Part shown: positions 14,731-26,369 of the stretch, in pieces | How the letters are laid out: each line of letters begins with the position of its first letter | Position numbering within the stretch: the stretch's first letter is position 1 | Assembly: GCF_030253575.1 (NCBI RefSeq) | Contig: NC_080560.1 | Location: 13,988,001 to 14,052,000 of the forward strand | Direction: 5' to 3' | DNA from: Rhododendron vialii | Lineage: Eukaryota; Streptophyta; Magnoliopsida; Ericales; Ericaceae | DNA: 64,000 nt | Notes under the pieces: generated by a model | What the model was told of the DNA's origin: nothing | Databases searched by the model: none | Seen by the model: only the letters and a program-made list of their open reading frames with translations | Program-made: the position numbers and the translations under genes

Positions 14731-15599
14731 TCGGTTACCGAAGCCCTCTTAAGTCTTTATTATGTTGCATTTTCTTTTAACAAGTTTGGATGGCAATTCG
14801 CTTATGTATTGGCAGCACTCCAAGTTTAAATGAGAATTCCTTCTTTGGCTCTATTCGTACAAATTTGAATCAGGCTGTTTAAATTATTTACACTCGGTCC
14901 GTCCTTGCCCAGACCGTTTTATACCGACTTCAGGGATATTGTTCTCCTAGGTGATACCCTCGGACAAAATTCCCACCAAGTCGCTCAGGCCTCTTCGGTC
15001 GTTTGGATTTCTGGTCACTCGCTTTAAGGATACAAGGCTTCCTCCCGACCCCCTTAAACCGACCCACCAAGAGTCTCTCACTGCTCGGACTCGCTGCGTC
15101 CCGAACCTATGGCAGAAGCCATATCCCTTTGCGACCCCAGCCTACGTCCCTAAGCAGTACTACCATCTCGCGCCCTCTCGCTATGTTAATTTCCATTAAA
15201 CAAACAAGGGCGTGCAAACCCAAAATTCATTAAAAAAATTGCTTCTGATTCGGTCCTTACTAACCCTCCTAAAAGCAGGGGCTTCGGATCAAGTCACTTT
15301 TTTTTGATTAAACATCTTTTTTATGCTTAGCAAAACGATTCGGTTAACGCTTCGGTTAAACTTGTTTCTACAAACTTTTCAAGTCCCACCGAAGCAGGGG
15401 CATCATAACCTAAGGAGCAAACCAATCAAACAAGCATTTCAAAGATAAAACATTCAAGAAAAAGAAGAAGCATTCATTCACAAACCATAAGCAAAAGGGT
15501 ACTGCTTCAGTATCAAACAATTACAATCCCTGGAATGGCAAACTCCAAATGTTCGGAGCCGTCCAGTAAACAGACCATTCAAACAAAAGATTAAAGTAT

Positions 15600-18430
15600 T
15601 TTTCAGAGCTACGAGGGATAAGGTTCCTATGCATCATCAGGGAACAGGGGTGCTGGGGTCAACTTGCTTCTCGGTCACTTCGGGCTTTGGGTTCGGCACC
15701 TGCTCGCTTTCCTCCTCTGGTAGCACGAGCTCTTCAGGAGGGGGCTCAGGCACGGTTCGAAGCTCGGAACCCTCTGGCAGAGTAAGCTTGCTTATCAAGG
15801 CCTCGTGCCCGTACCGAAGCCCGTCTAAGAACCGATCTCTGAAGAGCTCGGCTTCTATCTCCCGGACCTGTTTCTCATATTCTACTCCGGCAGCATCCTA
15901 GCCATCATTGTAGCCAATGTTCCTTGCAAACTCAACCTCCCGGGCTCCAGCAACCCTCAAGGTGTTAGCGTCTTCCTCAGCTTTTGTGGCCCTCCCCTCA
16001 GCAATTACCCGTTCCCGGTCGCACCTCTGAAAATCGGCCAGGTAGAGGTCGCAGGTCTCCCTCGCCACCTTCAGGTCATCCTCTCTCTGAGCAAGGGTTT
16101 TTCTCAGTAGCTCTATCTTCTGCCCTTGCGCCTTGCATCGGTCATTCACCACGAGCGCCCGAGCTCCGGCCTACCAACACAAGTAAAAATGATCAAGTTC
16201 CAACATTCAATCAAGGGGATACGAAAAGTAACTTTATCAAGGGGATAAGAAAAGTAACTTACTTTCAGAAGCGCCTGCGCTATCTCTCCTGTGAGATCCT
16301 CGGTGCAACCCTCGACGGCTCGGGTGTCCTTCGGAAGAATACACGACCGAAGCAGCCCAAACGCTGTCCCAATGTTGGAGGATGCACTATCGGCGTGATG
16401 AATTAGGCGCCCCGAGTAGTGACGAACCTCGGGGGCCCACGGGACCTCCCTCGCCGGAACACGAGTCCCCGTGTCGGTTCCTCCCCTGCTCTCCACATCT
16501 CCCTCATCTCCTCTAGCTCCTATCTCGTCTATCAAGATTGGCTCCCCGCTCCTTCCTTGTCCGAAGGCTTCTTCCTCGGTCCGAGCCCTCTTCTCCGGAG
16601 GCTCCTGAGGAGAAACAGGGACTACCCTGGAGGTTCCGGCCCTCGGTGAACCAATCGTGACGCCAGCGCCCCGTCCTCGTGGCCTCTGGCGCCGAAGGTT
16701 GAGCACTTCTCTTCCACGACCGCTCATCTCGTCGCTGAGTCCTGTCCTCTCTGGGGTCTCCCGGTCGATTTCTTCTCGGATCACGCCTCGGGGACCAGAA
16801 TCACTTACTTCATCTTCTGGCGCTCCAGCTCCTCCGCCTCCCCTCCCTTCTCCACCTCCTCGGCTTCTCTCTCGGCCACGTCCTCGTCCCGCCCGAGGAA
16901 CACCTTGCTGCCTCGGCTTCTTTTTCAAATAACCGGTGTAGGTCGGTTTGTATCCGAGCAGGTCAGGTGCGTACCGACTCGTGATAGGAATGGCATACGC
17001 AGCTGTTATGAGCGCTCGGATAGCCCTTCCTCGAAGCTCTGCAATGATGCCCTCGGCTGAAAGAAAGGCAATGGAAGAATTAGTATACGATGAAAGAAAA
17101 AATGTGCTAACATATACAGAAGGCAAAAAGAGATTTCTACCGACCAGGAGCCCCGGTTTCGAACTGAACCGTAGTGGCAGTGTCCGCGCTTTCCCCGGGC
17201 CCAAACATAAAATTCCCAGTAACCGACACGTAGATGCTCACCCATTCTTCCGAGTCGAGAAGATGGTCGATAAGGAATGTATCATACCCCGTCCTACAGG
17301 AGAGGTAATGTCGATCGCTCTCTCGGTTGACTCCAACGAGGTAAACACCGAAGAGCTCCTCGAGTCCAAACGTAAGGTTATATTGCCTCCTCAGCTCTAT
17401 GATGCTTGTAATGATCCGGTAGGAGTTCACTGTGAGCTGAGAAGACGTGAGAGAGAGGGCTTGGAGAACCCTTCGGATGAACTGATGTAGGGGGAATCTA
17501 ACGCCCTCCTCGGTGATAGCCATCAAGGGGAAGATCAGCGCTCCCTCCCGGTGTGGAAGGTCTTTGGGGTCACTATTCGGTAAAATTCGAACGTCAACGT
17601 CATGGGGAACGCTATACACCCTCTTGAATTCAGCATAAGAAGCCGAAGAGCCATCAAAATATTGGTTTCGGTATGGGCATGGCCTCATCACCCTCCTGCG
17701 TCCCCGAACCTCCTCGGGGGCATCTGCGAATGGACCCGGACCTTGGTTCGAGGTACTTGGGGCTTCCATCTCTTGGGGGTCGAACGTCGTCACCTCACGA
17801 GGAGCTCTCGAGGTGTCGAGTGGTTCAATGTGATCGATTGGAGTCCGAAAAAATGTTAGGGCCCGAAGTGTCTAGCGAATATCCTCGGGAATTTTGATGG
17901 GAGAAGAGCCTGAACTACTGGAACTGTCCGAAGAGAGCTCGATGACCATTCGCCTCTACCTAACCAAGGAAAAGAATGCAAAAAAAACCCGTTAGTTATA
18001 TGCTCAGGGAAGAATCAAGGTTTAACGCTCGGGACGGAATGGTCATCACTCCTCGGAACCCTCGGTTATCGGTTCCTACGAAATCGCTTCCCTTTCGGGA
18101 AGAATCCGAGGTTCAGAAATCTGTATCTATGGCATCAGGATGAATTTAGGCCTCGGGATGAGTTTAGGCCTCGGTAAAAAGCATGAGCAGCGCCGGAGAA
18201 GCCCAGCGCCGCCCTATACCAGACGGAGGCGAGCGGTTGCTCAGCCAGAATGTACACAGAAAATGGCGAGAAACTCAAAAAGAATGGTCAAAACATGAAG
18301 ATTAAAGCAAGGAGATCAACATACCTCAAGTTCGTATAAGATCTCCCAACCAAAACGCTCGAAATCTCGATTGAAAGCTGGAAACAGACGGCGGCGGCGG
18401 TTCGACTTCAGAAGCGGAGGAAAAGGTGAC
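15600..18430 (-). pseudogene. Antisense gene of the LTR element
   Basis: Between integrase and the 3' LTR the coding signal switches to the minus strand. In minus order: a leader-like stretch below 18430; a domain near 17790-17150 with a VRFPLHQFI...VLQAL...SQL block typical of the plant 'putative gypsy type transposon' family (recalled as Transposase_28); a long Arg/Gly/Glu-rich disordered region near 16990-16400; and a charged coiled-coil part near 16150-15630. Grande and relatives are known to carry such a reverse-strand gene, which may be spliced. Whether the blocks here are exons or decayed pieces cannot be told by eye. The function of the family is unknown. Confidence 0.65.
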
Positions 18431-18450
18431 GATCTCATCTCTGTCTCTCC

Positions 18451-18458
18451 TATTTATA
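18451..18458 (-). promoter_or_regulatory. TATA box for the antisense transcript
   Basis: On the minus strand TATAAATA stands in front of a pyrimidine- and CCG-rich leader-like stretch. A CTTGAG-GTATGT site near 18325 could be a splice donor. Together they suggest an independent minus-strand promoter just inside the 3' LTR. Confidence 0.45.
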
Positions 18459-18851
18459 ATGGGAGAGATGGAGAGCTACGCGGGAAACGAGGCGTCGTGC
18501 ACCGAGCCGTTAGATCATCGACACGTGTTATCATCGGACGGCTAGTATCAAGGACCCTGCACCGAGGACAGGCGCCGGATTTTCAGACCTTAGGCGTAAT
18601 GACGCGTGTCACCGTAGCGACGTTTCGTACCAATCAACTGACATGGCACGTGCCGAGACAGCCTTTCTATTTTGAGACCTCGGTAATTGCTCACACGTGG
18701 CTCTCGTCTCTGACACATGTAGGATGGGATCTACCGAGGCAGGCTTACTCTCCGGTGGCTCTCTAAGAAAAGGTCCGAGGTCTGATATTTCGTATGATGA
18801 GGTCAAGACCCTGAAGCAGGGGTATAAGGCTCTAGGGCCTTGAGGGGCTAT

Positions 18852-19416
18852 TGTGTGGGCTTCGGTGATGGCCTCGGTGGTGTAACCGGACCACCATTAA
18901 CCGAAGTCTCATATCAGGCGGGACAGTGTATATTCTCCTCTTTACTCGCTCAGTATCAAGTCTCCTGTTGGCGCTTCGGTTATTACCGAAGTACAAGCAT
19001 TCCGTTAAGGTCTCTTGAAAGAGTGTAGCACACCAAGAGGGGATCAAGAGCGACACGTGGCGGAAAGAATCATCTAGGCCAGGTCTGGCCATGTGCTTTG
19101 TAACTGTCTTATCCGGTGCGTCATCTATGACGTAACCCGAGGCGGTTACCTAAGCGTGACCTCCACGCACTAGCTTGGAGCCCAAGTTAACCTAGGTCTA
19201 TAAATACAAAGGGATACTCATCTTTGAGAGGTATGCTATCTTTCCCTAACCCTAGACCTAAAAACATCTCTCCTTACATCTAACTTGATCGTCGGAGGGT
19301 CACTAAGCTATTCCAGCCTTAGTGACTTGTTGCAGGTTCAGCGGCGGAGGAACAGAGCAGCGGAAGAGAAGTACTAGTTCAGGCCAAGGTCCCTCCTCCT
19401 AAATCGAACCCCTACA
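18852..19416 (+). repeat. 3' LTR
   Basis: 565 bp and gap-free against the 5' LTR, with ten differences, all transitions. A short purine run (GAGGGG) just upstream near 18842-18847 is a weak polypurine-tract candidate. Confidence 0.95.
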
Positions 19417-20284
19417 TAATCTATGATTAATTTATATTAATAGATTATCGTCGCAACTAAAAAAAGAGATTAAAACAAATGAAAGTTGAAAATAAAGTAC
19501 TCAGTACTCCTAAAATATAAGACAAATTTCACACTCTCGTCTACGGGACATATTTTTTTAGATGTCAAACTTTGACAAATGACTATCGCACTTCACTGTT
19601 GTCTTAATCTTTCCTTTTTATACCATTTAAAACACGTTTGAATAACTAGAATTGTCGATAGGTACCGCCACGTGGTACCGCTCGACACCTAAGAAAATTT
19701 ATTCTAATCTAATAATCCTATGATGCAGCTCGCACAATAAGACGATTAATCCAGCCGCTCATTTTGACTACTATTTGGATAAATAGTTTTCTTTCGATTC
19801 TCATTGCGGACACATCTCTTCCACTCAACGCTGAATTTGCTGATATGGCATCCCCACAGCAGCAAATTGGACACATATATCTACGTACGGCACTGCAGAG
19901 AACATCTCTTCTCTCTTTCTCTCTCTCTCTCCTCAGCTGATACACTCGCGGTCTCACTTTCTCCGCGCCCTTCTCTCTCTCTCTCTCTCTCTCTCTCAAC
20001 CTAATCGTGAGCTCTCCATCTAACGAATTATGTCGATTCGACTGCTACATCACTCCGCTCAATACATCCCCACCATCTAAACTCACCACACTTCCAAATC
20101 CGAGTCTCGATCCTGTAACTTGAGGTCTCTTTCTCTCTCTCAACATATACCTATACATGCATGTATCTGTATCTCTATCTGTATCGAAGTACTCTCCAAT
20201 ACCTTTAGTCAATCTGTATGTTGTTTTGGGGTCCTGATTAATGCCCTTTCTTTCTGTTGCTTTCTCCTTGTTAAAGTTTTGGTT
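19417..20284 (+). promoter_or_regulatory. Promoter and TC-rich leader of the RING gene
   Basis: The region between the 3' LTR and the leader repeats holds a GATAAATAG-like TATA candidate near 19775 and two long TC microsatellites (about 19905-19932 and 19971-19998). Such Y-patch/TC tracts are common around plant start sites. The start site itself cannot be fixed by eye. Confidence 0.4.
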
Positions 20285-20705
20285 TTTATTTAGAAACCGG
20301 ATTAATTAGGCGTTTTTCCTAGTTTGACCAGAAATTAGGGTTTTCATTTTGGTTTTTACATGTTGTTAAGGGGAAGGAGACGATGGATTCAATGATCCTG
20401 GACTTGAATTTGGGTCCTTCTCGTTGTTTTCTATTTGAAGACCAGATTAATTAGCCATTGTTGTTTAGCTTGAACAACAAATTGGGGGTTTTCTTTTGTT
20501 TTACTTACCTGTTTTTGAAGTTAGGTTCTTTATCTGAAACCAAACAATTTTGGGCGTTTTTTCATTGGTTGACCGAAAGGGATTAGGGTTTTGATTGGTT
20601 CAAGGAGAAGTTAGGGTTTTTTGAATTTTGGTTCTTGTTGAGCTATAATGGGGGACCAGACAACAAACACGATGAATCTGGACTTGAATTTGGGTCCTTC
20701 TCCGT
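20285..20705 (+). repeat. Three diverged tandem copies of a leader module
   Basis: Related blocks start near 20285, 20431 and 20529. Each has a GAAACC/GAAGACC-type start, an AATTAGGCG or TTTGGGCG middle, and a GGGTTTT block. Copies 1 and 3 run into an ATG and the near-identical CTGGACTTGAATTTGGGTCC, which encodes LDLNLGP; copy 2 lacks it. So the gene's own start region has been duplicated into its 5' leader. Confidence 0.6.
20383..20454 (+). CDS. Upstream ORF encoding an LDLNLGPS peptide (23 aa)
   Basis: ATG to TAG, 23 codons, with LDLNLGPS at residues 6-13, the same as residues 11-18 of the RING protein downstream. It arose by duplication of the gene start and lies 194 bases upstream of the main ATG if the leader is unspliced. 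It could reduce translation of the main frame or produce a small EAR-like peptide; neither is shown. If an intron removes this part of the leader, it is irrelevant. Confidence 0.45.
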   Translation: MDSMILDLNLGPSRCFLFEDQIN

Positions 20706-21889
20706 CACCTGACAATGATGTGCAGGCATTGGGATCGTTGTCCAATGAGTCCGTCAATTTGGAGGATTGGATAGACAGTCGTGTTAATCGTGTTCGGGTT
20801 AGAGACAATTTAAGGCTGAGAGCTAGGCAGAGGTGGCGATACATGCGGCGACAAGTTCCGGTGTCGCCTGAAACAAGAAACATTGCCCTAGACTTGATGG
20901 TCAGTTCTACTAATGTTGTTGGTGTCACCTTGCAGACCGGGGAAGGTAGCGTCTCCCCGGAAGAAAGAAATGGGGAGAAAACATGTGAGAATAATGTGAC
21001 CCACGTGGAGAATGAACAGTTTGGGAAGAAGGAAGATGAGGAAAAGACTAATTCTGAGGATGGTAGCTTTTTCGATTGCAATATATGCTTGGAGTTGGCA
21101 AGAGAGCCTGTTGTGACTTGTTGTGGTCACTTGTTTTGTTGGCCTTGCATTTACCGTTGGCTAAATGTTCACTCGGACGCCAAGGAGTGTCCTGTGTGTA
21201 AGGGAGAAGTGACGGTTAAGAATGTTACCCCGATATACGGCCGTGGAACGAACACTCACGATCCGGAAGAGGATCCAAGTCTTAAGATACCCCTTAGGCC
21301 CAATGCAAGGCGAGTTGAGAGCTGGAGGCAAACTATTCAGAGGAATCCATCTCCAGTGGAGGAAATGATGCGGCGTTTTGTCCAAATCCCACCGCAGAAT
21401 ACAGGGAGTAATAACAACTCGTTACTCAATCGGATTCTGACTTCTAGGGGAATGCGCGGAGAACAGAGTACAGTGGTGCCACCAGAAGATGTGGTTGATG
21501 TTGATTTAACGCAGAACATCCCTACAAATTCTGATGCGGGTGAGAGTCGTTGGCTTTCATCCCTTTTACTTAGAAGATCGCATAGAGCTGCGACGATTTC
21601 TAATCTTACATCTGCTTTGAGTTCAGCGGAAAGGAGAGTGGAGTCGTACTTTCGCTACCATCCTGTTGAAAGATATGAGGAGCAGCCTCTGGGGGTTGAT
21701 GATAGGGATTCTGTTTCAAGTATTGCGGCGGTGATACACTCAGAGAGTCAGACAGTGGATACTGCAGTTGAAATAGATTCAAGGGTTTCTGTTTCTACTT
21801 CATCATCGCGGAGAAGAAATGATGCTTCAAGAGTTTCAGATGTGGACAGTGGCGATTCCAGACCACATAGAAGGAGGAGAATGAACTGA
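20648..21889 (+). CDS. RING-type E3 ubiquitin ligase, MUSE1/MUSE2-like
   Basis: One uninterrupted frame of 413 residues. An EAR-like LDLNL (11-15) is followed by a conserved basic RARQRWR stretch (58-64). A C3HC4 RING spans 144-184 (Cys144, 147, 159, His161, Cys164, 167, 181, 184) and continues as KGEVTVKNVTPIYGRG. The tail holds the SALSSAERRVESYFR block, DDRDSVSSIAAVIHSESQ and a basic RRRRMN end. I recall the same order in Arabidopsis MUSE1 (At3g58030) and MUSE2 (At2g42030), RING ligases that act with the NLR SNC1 in immune regulation. RMA ligases share the RING but end in a membrane anchor, which is absent here. The gene looks intact. Confidence 0.9.
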   Translation: MGDQTTNTMNLDLNLGPSPSPDNDVQALGSLSNESVNLEDWIDSRVNRVRVRDNLRLRARQRWRYMRRQVPVSPETRNIALDLMVSSTNVVGVTLQTGEGSVSPEERNGEKTCENNVTHVENEQFGKKEDEEKTNSEDGSFFDCNICLELAREPVVTCCGHLFCWPCIYRWLNVHSDAKECPVCKGEVTVKNVTPIYGRGTNTHDPEEDPSLKIPLRPNARRVESWRQTIQRNPSPVEEMMRRFVQIPPQNTGSNNNSLLNRILTSRGMRGEQSTVVPPEDVVDVDLTQNIPTNSDAGESRWLSSLLLRRSHRAATISNLTSALSSAERRVESYFRYHPVERYEEQPLGVDDRDSVSSIAAVIHSESQTVDTAVEIDSRVSVSTSSSRRRNDASRVSDVDSGDSRPHRRRRMN

Positions 21890-24800
21890 AAAATGGCCTC
21901 ACCATTTAATAATGATTCCAGAATCTCATGAGGATTTAGGATTCTTATCATATTTGTATGTTTTTCGTGAAACCTTTCTGAACTTTTCTGATTAGAATAT
22001 GCAGTTGGCAGCATTATTGCTCTCGTTTAAGTGGTCTGTAGTTTCAGTTTGTTTGGAAACTCAAATATATGTTGAAGCAAACCAGGCCCAGTTAATTGTT
22101 GCCCCTGTACTTATCATGTATTTGTATCATAGGCTTCATTATCTTCATTGACTTATCTCTTGTTTTGTTTATTTATGCATCTTTTGTGAGGTAGGGTATT
22201 TTTGGTGTGGGTTAATTGGATGGCCAAGCACAACGTTGTTTATATGCTTACTTCAGTTTGTTTGCAATTATGAAGAGAGAGCATCCTCAACGATTTAGAA
22301 GCTTTTGGCTTTTATCCTCGTAGAGCTAACCTACTAGGAAAATGCAAAATTATGTATATGATATTGTTGTTGTTTAGCAAATTCTGCTCTATGGTTCATA
22401 CCAAGCGAAAATGATTTGTCTCTGATTTAGTATGAATATTGCTATCATTCTAGTTAAGGTTAGGCTAAATGTTTAGTGAAGCTACCTACGAGAAATATTG
22501 TTACACTGAAGTTACTCTCTTTCCACTCCTAAGTTTGAAGCGGTCACCAGAGGTCACGTATCGGTGTCGGACACTTGTTGGACTCCGACACTCTTTGGAC
22601 ACTTTCTGCACTCGTGTCCGACACTTAAATTCACATTATCATATTTTTTCTCAACATTTATTGTTTGGGCGCGTCAGGTACACTCTATGAAATGCTATGA
22701 AAACTCTATGGACACTCACAAATCAAGTTGGAGGTGTTAAATGAAATTCTCTGATTAAAACTTTTGAAAGTCTTATATTTTTGTGATGAATGATCTTTTG
22801 GAAATAAAGACACATAAATGAGATGAAGCTTTCTGTTGAAATCCTACTTTCAATGATTGAAATGGTAAATATGGTTAAGGTATATATTGTTTCACATATT
22901 TAGATTCAGAGCCTTACTTTTTCAGATTTGTATTCAAACTATACTATGGTCATATGGTTTTTAAAACGTGTCCCCAACATGTCGTGACTCGTGTCCTCCA
23001 AGTTTGTCAAATTTACATGTCGGAGTGTCGGTGTCGTGCCCATGTTGTGTCGGTGTGAATAAGGTCCTTATTCTTATCACTGTTTCCTGTTTCATTTGGC
23101 TTCTTGAATTTTTTTCTGAACTTTGGTGCAAACACACTGATGATCTTGAAATTTGCGTTTGACGGGCTCGCAGACTTGTTAAATCTGTTGATTGTCTAAC
23201 GTTCTTTTTCTTTTTCTTTTCCTTTGTGTTTAGCTGATGGTATGGCTAAATCTTCACATTGCTTCAATGCTTTAATAGTTCCTGTCTTCACCTTATTATT
23301 CTTTACACTGAAAGGAGGTAGCAAGTTAGTAACTATTAGGTACTGGTGTTTTTGTTCTGAAATGTTACTTTTCTGCAGAAACGTTTTAGTTATTGCCCTG
23401 CAAATCCGTTCTCTACATAGAGCTGCACACCTATAAAATCGTAATATATGCAAAGATATTTATGGATTTTGGTCTGAAATAGTCTTTTCCCCCGATGATG
23501 ATGTATTTCTGAAATCCCCTGTGCACACAGGCACACCCAAAATAGCACGAAGAATCAATCACTAGAAGTAAGCATGACACAGATTATACACGGTTCGACA
23601 AGGTTGCCTGCGTCCTTGGCTTGCTTTGGTTCCTCTATAATAGTATTAGATAAAAATAGAGTACAGCACCGATGGCTTGCATAGCTAGAGCATTATATAC
23701 GCTACTGTACTTTTTTTTCCGATAACCACATGCTACTGTACTTGCCCAACTTAAAAACATGTTAATTGTCTCAAGCTTATGAGATACTTATGGATTATTC
23801 ACTACACCTCCTTGTATACACCATAGAACTCTATTATATGCCTGCTGCTTCTATCACCTGCATTTTCGCGAAAGCATTGATATTCCCGGGAAGTGACTTT
23901 TACATTAGGTTGTTGATTCGAAATTGACAGAGTCTGTTTGCTCTCTCCCTCTTTCATTGGAAGATGTCTTTTTTCCACGTGCATTGTGTGCCGTCGATAC
24001 GCATTGGCATACTGGTTAAGAATACATTCCATAGGTTCCTGGTATAGCTACAAACCAGCTCAAGTTAATATGCAAATTTGGTTTTAGGGATCGGGAACAC
24101 GCAACGAGAGGCTCCACTCTAATCCACTACAGACTCCACCAGAATAGTCTGATTGAAACATTAGTCTTCTGTGCATGATGGAGCGCACAGTATGTGATGG
24201 GGATCCTCCCAACAGCCCAAACAGAGCCATAAGAGCTGAATTGAAGTTCCTTCTAAACCCCACCACCACCACTCCTGCCACCTTTCTCGTATCTACATTT
24301 CTACAGACAAGCAATCAGTGCTAAGTTGTTGAACCTGTCTTTTTTCGAATAGAATTTGTCTTCCTGACGCACCGAACCCATTTGTGGTGCCAATGCTGAT
24401 TGCACAGCAGAATCGATGGTGATTCTATTTGAGCCCGAAATAATTCTCTCTAGCTCCATTGTGTGTGCATACAAATATAGAAACCTTTTTTTACGTTAGG
24501 TCTATGTATTCATACAAGTACCTCTGTTGGCTCTGAATAGGTAACGAATCCAGATGATTAGCTCTGAATGTCAATAAATAGTTCCTATTCAGTTTTACAC
24601 ATCTACATCAACATAGATCAACTCAAAGGCAAATTTCTATTCAGGAAATTAGTTCGTTGTTGTCATGTTCGGTGAAAGAAGAATTCTGCTCTGGGGAGTA
24701 TACGAGTTAAGCAAATAAGCTCTTTGCAATTTCATCGCTGAAGAAAGCAGATTTGTTCCGTTCTTTTTATCTGCGCGGTTGCACATTGTTCGGCTCTGTA

Positions 24801-26003
24801 TGATCGGACAAATGTAACTCGTTCATATTTTAACGAAGTTCAATTCACAAAAGAAAATCCTGTGTACATATGTGTGGGTGTATCTGGATCTTGCAACGAT
24901 GAAAGTAGCGGTGTTTTATGGGCTTTAGGTTAGAGTCGGATACAAGGCATTTGGGGATACATTTATTTTCTATTGTAACTCAGGCTTAATGTGAGAAAAT
25001 TGAGACCTAATGTGAGACCCCATTAGGAGTGATCCAACATCGGTGGGATGTGGACAAGGAAAGTAAAATATAAACGGTTCCGAGTAGCTACTTTATAACC
25101 CGAGGTTAATTTTTTGAGCTACGTGTTTAGGCTAAGGGTAAGCAGAGCAGCGGACGCGAGTTGTTGCATAAGTCCATCCTCAAGAAAAGAAAAAAAAAAA
25201 ACATAAACTTGAGCATATATTTGACACCATCAATAATAAAAAAAAGAAAAAGAAAAAGTGTAATAAAACTCAAGCATTATTTGTTTTTTCCATTGCTGGA
25301 CGCCTAGATAGACCACCAAATACGATTTGTTTCTCTTCGACGTTTTTTTCCCATTCCTTTCACGAGGGAGGGAGCGAAATGGTTATAGCTTGAATAGTCC
25401 CACTATTGAACTTAAAAAAACGAGAACGAGAACTCATTTTTGTTTCGGTTGTCTGGTTCGAAAAATGAGAACTTGTTCTTTCGAAAAATTAATATTTTTT
25501 GTGCCTCTAGTTACTTTTTCGGTTCTGATAATAGCTGCCCCTACGGACAATTGTTTAGTTGCAATAAATATACACACATAGTTGATTTGTGCTTATGGGA
25601 ACTCACAAAGCATCAAAAAATTTACAACTATTCTCTGTAACTAGTTATAAATGTTTATGATACTTTTTTGTGATGATAATATTACCCTCATTTTCTTTTT
25701 AATAATAATAGGTAGGTGAAAGGTTTTCAACCAGAGACGGATCCAAAATTTTGTGTTAGTGGGGCACACAAATTAGCAAGCTTACAAGATACGTTCATAA
25801 TTCCTTAATTAATACTAGTATAATTTATATCGGTATGATAACAAATTGGTGACTATATGTGAAACTGTATCTTACAATTTAGAGAAACGTATGTGTTTGC
25901 ACAAAAAAGAGGGTGTAAAAATTCACACTCTAAACAATAGATCAGACAAATATCCTCGCAAAAGAAAATCAAAAGTAGTTTTATTAATTTGAATATTTAA
26001 GAA
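21890..26003. other. Long intergenic region, no supported gene
   Basis: After the 3' flank of the RING gene there is no convincing gene. At 22550-23060 GTGTCGG/CCGACAC motifs recur, like a decayed dispersed repeat. A minus-strand frame at 24314-24084 has no recognisable domain. AACATCGGTGGGATGTGG near 25038 resembles a motif common in plant repeats. CAGAGACGGATCCAAAATTT near 25732 resembles a hAT-type end without a partner. Confidence 0.4.
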
Positions 26004-26290
26004 GGGAAAGTCTTCAATACACATCCCTTTAAGGTGTGTACCATACGCACCTATGGTGTGGTTCATATTGTGTCACCTCATAAAAAATTACTTGTAGGAC
26101 CGGTCATTCATAATATTTTATTTCGTATCGTAACTTTTATACTAAAAATTCGTAAACTTTTCAACAATATGATTCGTAACTTTTTAGCAATAGATTCGTA
26201 ACATTTGGAAATTCATAACATTTTGGTGTATTTTAATAAGGGTGCATATGATACACACCCAAATAAAGAATGTGTATTGTAGCACTTCCC
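26004..26290. mobile_element. Mutator-type MITE with 9-bp target duplication
   Basis: A 287-bp element has terminal inverted repeats of about 50 bp, from GGGAAAGTC on the left to CACTTCCC on the right, with CAATACACAT and GGTGTGTA blocks mirrored. It is flanked by perfect 9-bp repeats ATTTAAGAA (25995-26003 and 26291-26299). A 9-bp duplication is typical of Mutator-like elements. The interior repeats ATTCGTAAC several times. No transposase is present. Confidence 0.75.
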
Positions 26291-26369
26291 ATTTAAGAAT
26301 ATTAATATTTATTTACAAAATCGAGTGGGGACACATGCCCTGCGGGACCCCGCTTGTGTGTCCCTGTTT

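Larger units (their letters stand above)
8163..19416 (+). mobile_element. Ty3/gypsy LTR retrotransposon, Tat lineage, broken copy
   Basis: An 11,254-bp element is bounded by two 565-bp LTRs that begin TGTGTGGG and end CCCTACA. Parts in order: 5' LTR, primer binding site, gag, protease, reverse transcriptase, RNase H, a second archaeal-type RNase H, integrase, a long 3' region with an antisense gene, and the 3' LTR. The second RNase H before integrase and the downstream antisense gene mark the Tat lineage (relatives: Grande, Retand, Ogre). The flanking bases TAAAC and TAATC match at four of five positions and are a candidate target duplication. The LTRs differ at ten sites (1.8%), suggesting insertion roughly half to two million years ago at usual plant rates. 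The polyprotein has about half a dozen breaks, so this copy is a fossil. Confidence 0.93.

Noticed and set aside
8810-18460. Many opposite-strand and out-of-frame ORFs within the LTR element
   Set aside because: GC-rich coding DNA gives long shadow frames. Only frames carrying domain motifs were kept.
24084-24314. 76-codon minus-strand frame (VAGVVVVGFRRNFNSALMAL)
   Set aside because: Protein-like to the eye but no domain, start context or neighbouring exons found.
25020-25060. snRNA-type upstream element (AACATCGGTGGGATGTGG)
   Set aside because: No TATA at the expected spacing and no snRNA body follows.
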